DNA of 64,000 nt, from the NCBI RefSeq assembly GCF_030813595.1, contig NZ_JAUSUH010000001.1, positions 124,001 to 188,000 of the forward strand. Direction: 5' to 3'. The position numbers were made by a program, and so were the translations under genes. Below, piece by piece: positions 58,011 to 64,000 of this stretch (within the stretch, counting starts at the first letter, position 1; every line of letters begins with the position of its first letter). This stretch comes from Ancylobacter vacuolatus (lineage in GTDB: Bacteria > Pseudomonadota > Alphaproteobacteria > Rhizobiales > Xanthobacteraceae). The notes below the pieces were generated by a model that had not been told where the DNA came from, ran no database searches, and saw nothing but the letters and a program-made list of their open reading frames with translations.

Positions 58011-60395
58011 ATGCATGTGCCGCCGCATCAGGGACCGAGAGACGCGCCGCGCCAGCGCGCGCGGGCGGCCGTGGTCGGCGAGGGGCAGGCGAGGCGGCAC
58101 CCGACCCACTGGCGCCTGCCGGGCCTGTCTTTGGCGGGACTCTGGCAGGGCGTGGCGACGGCGCTGGAGCGCGAGCTCGACGACCGGCGCGGCTTCCTGT
58201 TCCTGCCGATCGGTTTTGCCGCCGGGGCCGCACTGTATTTCGCCGCGCCGCAGGAGCCGCTGCCCTATGCCGGCTTTGTGCCGGCCCTCGCTTTTGCCGG
58301 GCTTGCCGTGCTGGCGCGGGCGAGGCCTTTCGCCTTCCACCTTATGGCGCTTCTCGCCGTGCTCGCCGCCGGTTTCGCGGTGGCGGCGCTGCAGGTGCAG
58401 CTCATGGCGCATCCGGTGCTGGGCCGGACGCTGAATGCGGTCGAGGTGCGCGGCTATGTCGAGGCGGCGGAACTGCGGCCGCGCGGCAGCCGCATCACGC
58501 TTGCCGTCACCGGCATGGAGCGCGCCGGGGTGGAGATGCCGCAGCGGGTGCGCGTCACCCTCGCCGGCCGGCAGCCCCCGGCAGTGGGCAGCCATGTGAC
58601 GCTGCGCGCTACGTTCGGGCCCCCGCCCGGGCCGTCCTACCCCGGCGGCTTCGATTTCGGGCGGGCGATCTGGCTGGATGGCATCGGGGCCACCGGCTAT
58701 GCGCTCGGCCGGCCGCAGCTGAGCCCGGCCTCCACGCCGCCGCCGCCGGGGCTGGCGCTGACCACCTGGCTCGACGGCACGCGGCGCGCCATAGCGGCAC
58801 GCATCCGCGCGGCGCTGCCGGGGGAGGAGGGGGGCGTTGCTATCGCCCTCGTCACCGGGCTGCGCGACGCGGTGCCGGAATCGATTGAGGAGAGCATGCG
58901 GATCTCCGGTCTCTCGCACGTGCTGTCGATCTCCGGCCTGCACATGGCGCTGGTGGCGAGCTCCGTGTTCTTCCTGGCGCGGGCGCTGCTGGCGCTGGTG
59001 CCGGACCTTGCGCTCTACCGGCCGATCAAGGCCTGGGCGGCGCTGCCCGCCATGCTGTCGGCCAGTTTCTACCTCCTGCTCTCCGGCGCCGAAGTGCCGA
59101 CCCAGCGCGCCTATGTGATGACGTTGCTGGTGCTGGCCGGGATCGTGCTCGGCCGGCCGGCGCTGACCGTGCGGACGCTGGCTGTGGCGGCGCTGGTGCT
59201 GCTGGCACTATCGCCCCGGGCAGTGCTCGATCCCGGGGCACAGATGTCGTTCGCCGCCACGCTCGGGCTGATTGGGGCCTATGAGCGCTTCGCCTTCCTC
59301 ATCACCCAGCCCTCGGCGAAGGCGGGGCGCTGGCTCGGGCTGCCGGGACGCTATATCGCGGCGCTGGTGCTGGCGTCGCTGGCGGCGGGCCTGACGACGG
59401 CGCCCTATGCCGCCTATCACTTCCAGCGCCTGGCGCCGCTGAGCCTGGTGGCCAATCTCGGCGCTATGCCGGTGGTGTCGTTCGTGGTCATGCCGGCGGG
59501 GCTCGCCGGCTCGATCCTGATGCCGTTTGGCTGGGACGACCCGGCCTGGCGACTGATGGGCTGGGGCCTCGCCCGCATGAGCGACATTTCCGACCTGGTC
59601 GCGGCGCTGCCCGGCGCCGATCGCGGCGTGCCGGCCATGCCCATGGCGAGCCTGGTGCTGTTCAGCCTCGGATTGATGGTGCTGTGCCTCGCCCGCACGA
59701 GGCTGGTCCTTCTCGCGCCGCTGCTGGCGCTCGCTGGCTTCGTCATGGCGGCGACGGCGCCGCGCCCCGACCTGCTGGTCGATGCCGAGGCGCGCACGGT
59801 GGCGGTGCGCGGCGGGGATGGCGCTCTCGCCTTCATGGGCGACCGCGATGCAGGGGTGGGCGGGCGCTTCGCGGTCGAGCAATGGCTGAGCGCGGATGGG
59901 CAGCGGCCGCGATTCGGCACGGGGGACCTCACCAAAGCTGCGGCCTGCGATCGGCTCGGCTGCACGCTTCCCCTGCCCGATGGGCGGCTCGTGGTGGTGT
60001 CGCGCGACCGGGATTCGCTGGAAGATGATTGCCGCCTGGCGGCAGTGCTGGTGACACCCTTCGCGCCGCCTCTCGACTGCGCGGCGACTGTGATCTATCG
60101 CGACGCCCGCACGGCTATCGGCGGGGTGGCCGGCACCCTGATGCCGGATGGCAGCCTTGCTCTCGCCAGCGCTCGCCCGGCTCAGGGAACGCGGCCCTGG
60201 GAACCGAAAGCCCCGCGCCCGCCACCTTCCGGAGCAGAGCGAGCCGGAGGTGCCCGCGCCTCGCCTGGGAGCAAAATCGCATCAAAGCCGGCCGCTGCGC
60301 CGGCGCCAACAACCTCCGGCCCCGCCGAGGCGACCGGCGCGCCACCCTTGTCCTCGCCCGAGACGGCGCCGCCTGCCGACGACGATCCTCAGTAG
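58011..60395 (+). CDS. comEC: ComEC/Rec2 family membrane protein without a metallo-beta-lactamase domain
   Basis: Membrane protein of 794 residues. An N-terminal DUF4131-type region (about 60-210) is followed by the competence domain of about eight helices (residues 270-560), with [20 protein letters not shown] as a family signature. The C-terminal part (about 580-700) resembles a degenerate tail, [15 protein letters not shown], then a Pro/Ala-rich end. The HxHxDH motif of a metallo-beta-lactamase domain is not visible. DNA uptake is the known role of the family; whether this strain is competent is unknown. ATG 58011 was chosen for GGGG at -8. Confidence 0.86.
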   Translation: MHVPPHQGPRDAPRQRARAAVVGEGQARRHPTHWRLPGLSLAGLWQGVATALERELDDRRGFLFLPIGFAAGAALYFAAPQEPLPYAGFVPALAFAGLAVLARARPFAFHLMALLAVLAAGFAVAALQVQLMAHPVLGRTLNAVEVRGYVEAAELRPRGSRITLAVTGMERAGVEMPQRVRVTLAGRQPPAVGSHVTLRATFGPPPGPSYPGGFDFGRAIWLDGIGATGYALGRPQLSPASTPPPPGLALTTWLDGTRRAIAARIRAALPGEEGGVAIALVTGLRDAVPESIEESMRISGLSHVLSISGLHMALVASSVFFLARALLALVPDLALYRPIKAWAALPAMLSASFYLLLSGAEVPTQRAYVMTLLVLAGIVLGRPALTVRTLAVAALVLLALSPRAVLDPGAQMSFAATLGLIGAYERFAFLITQPSAKAGRWLGLPGRYIAALVLASLAAGLTTAPYAAYHFQRLAPLSLVANLGAMPVVSFVVMPAGLAGSILMPFGWDDPAWRLMGWGLARMSDISDLVAALPGADRGVPAMPMASLVLFSLGLMVLCLARTRLVLLAPLLALAGFVMAATAPRPDLLVDAEARTVAVRGGDGALAFMGDRDAGVGGRFAVEQWLSADGQRPRFGTGDLTKAAACDRLGCTLPLPDGRLVVVSRDRDSLEDDCRLAAVLVTPFAPPLDCAATVIYRDARTAIGGVAGTLMPDGSLALASARPAQGTRPWEPKAPRPPPSGAERAGGARASPGSKIASKPAAAPAPTTSGPAEATGAPPLSSPETAPPADDDPQ

Positions 60396-61084
60396 CGCCG
60401 GAAGAGCCCGACCAGCTTGCCTTGGATGCGGACCCGGTCCGGGCCGAAAATGCGCGTCTCATAGGCCGGGTTGGCGGCCTCAAGCGCCACCGAGGCGCCC
60501 TTGCGGCGCAGGCGCTTCAGCGTGGCTTCCTCGTCATCGATCAGCGCGACGACGATTTCGCCCGTGCTGGCGGCGTCGCATTTGCGGATGAGCGCCAGAT
60601 CGCCATCGAGAATGCCGGCCTCGATCATCGAATCGCCGCGGACTTCCAGCGCGTAATGCTCGCCGCCCGACAGCATTTCCGGCGGCATGCCGATGGTGTG
60701 GTCGCGCGACTGGATGGCGGAAATCGGCGTGCCGGCGGCTATGCGGCCCATGACCGGGATCGATACGACGCGGCGGTCGCCATCATCGTCCGAGGAGGGG
60801 CGCACCTTGCCGAGATTGCCCTCGATGACATTGGGGGAGAAGCTGCGGACAGGCTTCGTGGGCTGCGCGTCCTCCGGCAGGCGGACCACTTCCAGCGCGC
60901 GCGCCCGGTTTGGCAGGCGGCGGATGAAACCGCGCTCTTCCAGTGCCGTGATCAGCCGGTGAATGCCCGACTTCGAGCGCAGGTCGAGCGCCTCCTTCAT
61001 TTCCTCGAAAGAAGGCGGCACGCCGTCCTGCTGGAGGCGTTCATTGATGAACAGGAGCAGCTCATGCTGTTTGCGGGTGAGCAT
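60389..61084 (-). CDS. lexA: LexA repressor
   Basis: LexA, 231 residues, from ATG 61084 (an in-frame TTG lies just upstream). A winged-helix domain (first ~70) precedes the self-cleavage peptidase domain: the scissile Ala-Gly is in [12 protein letters not shown] (117-118), the catalytic Ser is Ser152 in RGDSMIEAG, and the Lys is Lys190 in EATLKRLR. RecA-stimulated cleavage frees SOS genes. Its 3' end overlaps the convergent comEC by 7 bases. Its own operator lies at 61146-61160, and matching boxes control the peptide gene near 35790. Confidence 0.97.
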   Translation of the reverse strand: MLTRKQHELLLFINERLQQDGVPPSFEEMKEALDLRSKSGIHRLITALEERGFIRRLPNRARALEVVRLPEDAQPTKPVRSFSPNVIEGNLGKVRPSSDDDGDRRVVSIPVMGRIAAGTPISAIQSRDHTIGMPPEMLSGGEHYALEVRGDSMIEAGILDGDLALIRKCDAASTGEIVVALIDDEEATLKRLRRKGASVALEAANPAYETRIFGPDRVRIQGKLVGLFRRY

Positions 61085-61119
61085 CAAGAGAACCCCGTCT
61101 GCCGGCCGATGCCGAAACG

Positions 61120-61134
61120 AAACAAATCACGAAC
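61120..61134. promoter_or_regulatory. Degenerate second LexA operator
   Basis: AAAC-N7-GAAC, one base from GAAC-N7-GAAC (the reverse complement of the SOS box). It lies between the lexA promoter and the lexA start, 26 bases from the exact box. Confidence 0.35.
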
Positions 61135-61136
61135 AA

Positions 61137-61165
61137 AGACTAGCCGTTCTTATTGTGTTCCACAA
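61137..61165 (-). promoter_or_regulatory. Promoter of lexA
   Basis: On the minus strand, TTGTGG (61165-61160) and TAGTCT (61142-61137) are 17 bases apart. The exact LexA operator fills most of the spacer, consistent with autorepression. Confidence 0.5.
61146..61160. promoter_or_regulatory. LexA (SOS) operator of lexA
   Basis: GTTC-N7-GTTC with spacer TTATTGT, an exact match to the alphaproteobacterial consensus, 62 bases upstream of the lexA start. It serves as an internal control for the boxes at 35716 and 35762. Confidence 0.85.
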
Positions 61166-61309
61166 TGGGTAAAGGGAGCCTAAACGGCGGCTGGCCCGCC
61201 ACAATCACGCTGGCAGTGGCGAATGGTGTGCGCCTGGAGCGGTGGGCGGGCGGCCAAGGCGGCGCAATTTGCCGCCGTTGCGGCAGGCCAGCCAGATCAC
61301 AGAGCGCGG

Positions 61310-62023
61310 TCAAAGCGTCTGGGCGTATTGCTCATAGGCGTCGTGGACGATCGCGATATGGTGGCGCATGGCTGTGGCGGCGCCGTCGCGATCGCCGCGC
61401 AGGATGGCGGTGGTCACCCGGTCATGTTCGGCATGCGAGAGCGCCAGCCGCCCCAGCGCGCGGAACTGGGCTCGGCGGAAAGGCGAGAGCCGGCGTCGCG
61501 TGCCCAGCGTCAGCTCGATCAGATAGTCATTGTGGCTGCCGGCATAGATCGAGGTGTGGAATTGCTCATTGGCCTCGCGATAGGCCGCAAAGTCGCCCAG
61601 TCGCATCAGCTCGCCCATGCCGGCATGCAGACGCTCCAGCTGCTGGCGCTCCGGCGGCGTCATATTGAGCGCACTAATTCCGGCGCAGAGCGCTTCCAGC
61701 TCGGCCATCACCTCGAACATGTTCTGCAGCCGGGCGACGCTCGGGCGCGCCACCACGGCGCCGCGATGCGGGCGGGCATCCACCAGGCCCGAGGCGGCCA
61801 GCTCGCGCAGCGCCTCGCGCACGGGTGTGCGCGACACGCCGAAGCGGGCGGCGAGCGCGGTCTCGTCCAGTGCCGTGCCGGGCGGAAGCGTGCCGCGGGT
61901 GATCTCGTCGGCCAACTGCAGGCGCAGCTCCTCGGCCCGCGTCACGCGCAAAGGTCGCGCGCCATTGGTGCGGGTGCCGGTGGTTGGCCGATCAAGGGGC
62001 AGGCGGACGGGTAGCACCGACAT
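61310..62023 (-). CDS. GntR family transcriptional regulator (FadR/FCD subfamily)
   Basis: Regulator of 237 residues. The winged-helix domain (about 27-90) contains LDETALAARFGVSRTPVREA and LRELAASGLVDARPHRGAVV. The FCD effector domain (about 100-225) follows, with AYREANEQFHTSIYAGSHND and SHAEHDRVTTAILRGDRDGA giving typical metal-binding His. FCD regulators respond to small carboxylates. The neighbouring HpxZ-like gene on the same strand may be its target; this is inference only. The effector is unknown. Confidence 0.88.
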   Translation of the reverse strand: MSVLPVRLPLDRPTTGTRTNGARPLRVTRAEELRLQLADEITRGTLPPGTALDETALAARFGVSRTPVREALRELAASGLVDARPHRGAVVARPSVARLQNMFEVMAELEALCAGISALNMTPPERQQLERLHAGMGELMRLGDFAAYREANEQFHTSIYAGSHNDYLIELTLGTRRRLSPFRRAQFRALGRLALSHAEHDRVTTAILRGDRDGAATAMRHHIAIVHDAYEQYAQTL

Positions 62024-62107
62024 GGGCAAACACACGACAGATAGGCGCGCCCGAATGCCGGGCAGCGGCTCGCATCTTTAGCCGTCGCAACGGGCTTCAC
62101 CAAGAGC

Positions 62108-62488
62108 TCAGAGAGGATCGTCGATCACGCTGACATGGGCGGCGGCGACCTTCCAGCCCTCCGGCGTCCGCATCCAGGTCTGCATCTGCCGGCCGACGCG
62201 CCCCGCTGCGCGCCGAAACAGGGTGGAGGCTACTGCCATGTCGCGGCCATAGGTGGTGATGACCGTGCCTTCCAATGTGCGCTCCAGCCCGGCGGGCGCG
62301 CGCGCGGCGCGAAAGGCACGGATCGCCTCGATGCCATAGAGGTTCTCGCCGCCGCCATAGCGGATGGTGCGGGCATCGTCCCAGAACAGCGCGTCGAGTT
62401 CGGCGACATCATTGCCGACCAGCGCCCGCTCATAGCGCTCGAAGGCGGCGCGGACCTCGGCCACCACTTCGGGAAGATCGATGTCCAT
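62108..62488 (-). CDS. hpxZ: HpxZ-like protein (SnoaL/NTF2 fold)
   Basis: Protein of 126 residues resembling the HpxZ/AtzH (DUF3225) family. ALVGNDVAELDALFWDDART and RYGGGENLYGIEAIRAFRAA are characteristic. HpxZ is associated with oxalurate/ureide catabolism, and AtzH with an allophanate-type pathway, usually next to an amidase. No amidase or other hpx gene lies in the window. The start ATG at 62488 gives the family length; a longer upstream frame overlaps moeA. Function here is uncertain. Confidence 0.7.
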   Translation of the reverse strand: MDIDLPEVVAEVRAAFERYERALVGNDVAELDALFWDDARTIRYGGGENLYGIEAIRAFRAARAPAGLERTLEGTVITTYGRDMAVASTLFRRAAGRVGRQMQTWMRTPEGWKVAAAHVSVIDDPL

Positions 62489-62544
62489 GCGCGGCCCCTG
62501 ATTTGCTGGCGAAGGCCTGAGCACACAGGCGCGCGGTGGCGGCG

Positions 62545-63765
62545 TCAATCCTCCAGCCGCAGAATCTCGCACATCTCGCCAGCCTCGGCCGCCGGGGCGT
62601 GCGGGCGGCGGACGAGCAGAACGTCGGCGCGGGCGAGGTTGTGCAGCATGGAACTGTCCTGCACCTGCAGCGCCCGCACCAGCGGCACCCCCTCGGCATG
62701 GCCGACGATTTCCGCCCGCTGGAAATCCATACGCTGCTCGTTCGCCTTCACATCGACCGCGAGGCGGGCGAGCTCCAGTTCGGGACGGGCCGGCACTGCC
62801 AGTCCCTGCAGCGCCTTGATGAGCGGCACCAGGAACAGCAGCGCGCAGACATGCGCCGAAACGGGGTTACCGGGAAGCCCGAGAACCTGCGTGTGCGTCG
62901 CGGCGGAGCGGCCGAACATCAGCGGCTTGCCGGGACGCAGCGCGATCTTGTGGACCGCGAGCGCGACACCCTGGGCGGTTAGCGCGGGGGCGATCAGGTC
63001 ATGGTCGCCGACCGAAGCGCCGCCCGTGGTCACCAGCACGTCGAAGCCGCCATCGAGCGCGGCGCGCACGCCCGCCTGCGTCGCCTCCATCGTGTCGGGC
63101 AGAATGCCGAGATCCGTCACCTCGGCCCCGGCGGCGAGGGCCAGCGCAGCGACCGAATAGAGATTGGAGACGATGACCTGATGCGGGCTTGCCCCCGCGC
63201 CCGGGCGCACCAGCTCGTCGCCGGTGGAGAGCAGGGCGACGCGCGGGCGGCTCACCACGCTTACCGTGTCGACATCGCCGGCCGCGACCAGCGCGAGGTC
63301 GCGGGCCCGAAGCCGGTGGCCCGGCGCCAGCAGCGTCTCGCCGGCGGCGAAGTCGCCACCCGCGCGGCGGATATGGCGGCCTTGGGTCGCCGCCTCGGTG
63401 AGAGTGATGGCGGTGCCGTCGCGGAGCGTGTCTTCCTGGATGATGATGGCGTCGGCGCCCTCCGGCAGCACGGCGCCGGTGAAGATCCGGACCGTGGTGC
63501 CGGGCTCGACGCGGCCGGCAAAGGGACGACCGGCGGCGGATTCGCCAATGAGTTCAAGGGTGGTGGGCACGCTCGATGCGTCCTGCGCCCGGACGGCGTA
63601 GCCATCCATGGCGGAAACGTCGGCGCCTGGCGTGGTGCGGCGGGCGATGACCGGTGCGGCCAGCACGCGGCCGGCGGCTTCCGCCAGTGCGACCGGTTCG
63701 GCACTGAGCGGGGCGGCGGTGGAGAGCAGGAGGGCCAGCGCCTCCTCGACCGGCATCAGCGCCAT
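62545..63765 (-). CDS. moeA: Molybdopterin molybdenumtransferase
   Basis: MoeA, 406 residues, inserts molybdate into adenylated molybdopterin. DVSAMDGYAVRAQDASSVP (near 60), then RVALLSTGDELVRPGAGASP and DVLVTTGGASVGDHDLIAP are family motifs. GGAGAAAGCC precedes the ATG at 63765. moaC ends 10 bases upstream on the same strand, so the two form an operon. Confidence 0.95.
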   Translation of the reverse strand: MALMPVEEALALLLSTAAPLSAEPVALAEAAGRVLAAPVIARRTTPGADVSAMDGYAVRAQDASSVPTTLELIGESAAGRPFAGRVEPGTTVRIFTGAVLPEGADAIIIQEDTLRDGTAITLTEAATQGRHIRRAGGDFAAGETLLAPGHRLRARDLALVAAGDVDTVSVVSRPRVALLSTGDELVRPGAGASPHQVIVSNLYSVAALALAAGAEVTDLGILPDTMEATQAGVRAALDGGFDVLVTTGGASVGDHDLIAPALTAQGVALAVHKIALRPGKPLMFGRSAATHTQVLGLPGNPVSAHVCALLFLVPLIKALQGLAVPARPELELARLAVDVKANEQRMDFQRAEIVGHAEGVPLVRALQVQDSSMLHNLARADVLLVRRPHAPAAEAGEMCEILRLED

Positions 63766-63775
63766 GGCTTTCTCC

Positions 63776-64000
63776 TCAGTCCGCCCGCCAATGCCCTGAT
63801 CGGCCACCATTTTTTTCGAGCAGCCGCACGTTGCCGATCCGCATGCCGCGATCGACCGCCTTCGCCATGTCGTAAATGGTGAGGCAGGCGACGGTGACGG
63901 CTGTCAGGGCTTCCATCTCGACGCCAGTCTGGCCGCTGGTGCGGACAGTGGCGTGGACGATGAGGCCAGTGAGAGCAGGGTCGGGCGTGATGTCGACCGC
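63776..64000 (-). CDS. moaC: Cyclic pyranopterin monophosphate synthase MoaC, C-terminal part
   Basis: The frame from 64000 to the TGA at 63778-63776 encodes 74 C-terminal residues: [20 protein letters not shown], then [20 protein letters not shown] and LEKNGGRSG, all matching MoaC. It acts early in molybdopterin synthesis, forming cyclic pyranopterin monophosphate with MoaA. The N-terminus is outside the window. Confidence 0.9.
   Translation of the reverse strand, partial: AVDITPDPALTGLIVHATVRTSGQTGVEMEALTAVTVACLTIYDMAKAVDRGMRIGNVRLLEKNGGRSGHWRAD

Overview
The window is about 64 kb of high-GC chromosome (roughly two-thirds G+C by eye) from an alphaproteobacterium of the Rhizobiales/Hyphomicrobiales. 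The gene order nuoA-N, birA, rnj, mce, DUF1467, proS, lolC, lolD, dnaE, then rpsB, tsf, pyrH, frr, uppS, cdsA, rseP, bamA, lpxD, fabZ, lpxA, lpxI, lpxB, gltA, gltX, comEC, lexA, moeA, moaC is typical of that order. Xanthobacteraceae-like bacteria (Ancylobacter/Starkeya/Xanthobacter) are my best guess, but this is an inference from gene order and protein style, not a search result. No phage, plasmid, insertion sequence or CRISPR array was seen. Nearly all of the window is core genome, and the unusual material sits in small genes and intergenic regions.

Layout: 1-7.1 kb holds the end of pcm, an NlpD-like lipoprotein, a DUF815 ATPase on the minus strand, the yajC-secD-secF translocase operon, and two genes whose mitochondrial relatives are complex I assembly factors. 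7.1-9.1 kb carries kdsA and kdsD (Kdo synthesis) on the minus strand. 9.2-12.8 kb has an AI-2E-type permease, tRNA-Asp, a small secreted protein and an amino-acid:cation symporter. 13.3-28.5 kb is a complete 14-subunit complex I operon. It is interrupted by two uncharacterised small genes: a 103-residue pentapeptide-repeat protein between nuoF and nuoG, and an 87-residue membrane protein between nuoH and nuoI. 28.5-39.5 kb continues with birA, RNase J, methylmalonyl-CoA epimerase, proS, lolCD and dnaE. 40-54.7 kb is translation (rpsB, tsf, frr), UMP kinase, isoprenoid/phospholipid synthesis and outer-membrane biogenesis (rseP, bamA, lipid A genes). 54.8-64 kb has gltA, gltX, comEC, lexA, a GntR regulator, an HpxZ-like protein, moeA and the end of moaC.

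The most interesting signal lies between lolD and dnaE. A 32-codon ORF with a strong ribosome-binding site encodes a single-pass hydrophobic peptide. Two exact copies of the alphaproteobacterial LexA operator GTTC-N7-GTTC lie upstream, in opposite orientations. The same operator is found in front of lexA itself in this window. This looks like an SOS-induced small membrane protein of the kind exemplified by Caulobacter SidA, a cell-division inhibitor. Tandem hairpins with apparently compensating stem changes follow it. A second candidate is an unannotated minus-strand transcript between the DUF1467 gene and proS, with a promoter-like element and a strong terminator.

Other departures from expectation: dxr is missing from its usual place between cdsA and rseP; a sulfotransferase with an AT-rich leader stands alone between dnaE and rpsB; and gntR plus hpxZ separate moeA from lexA.
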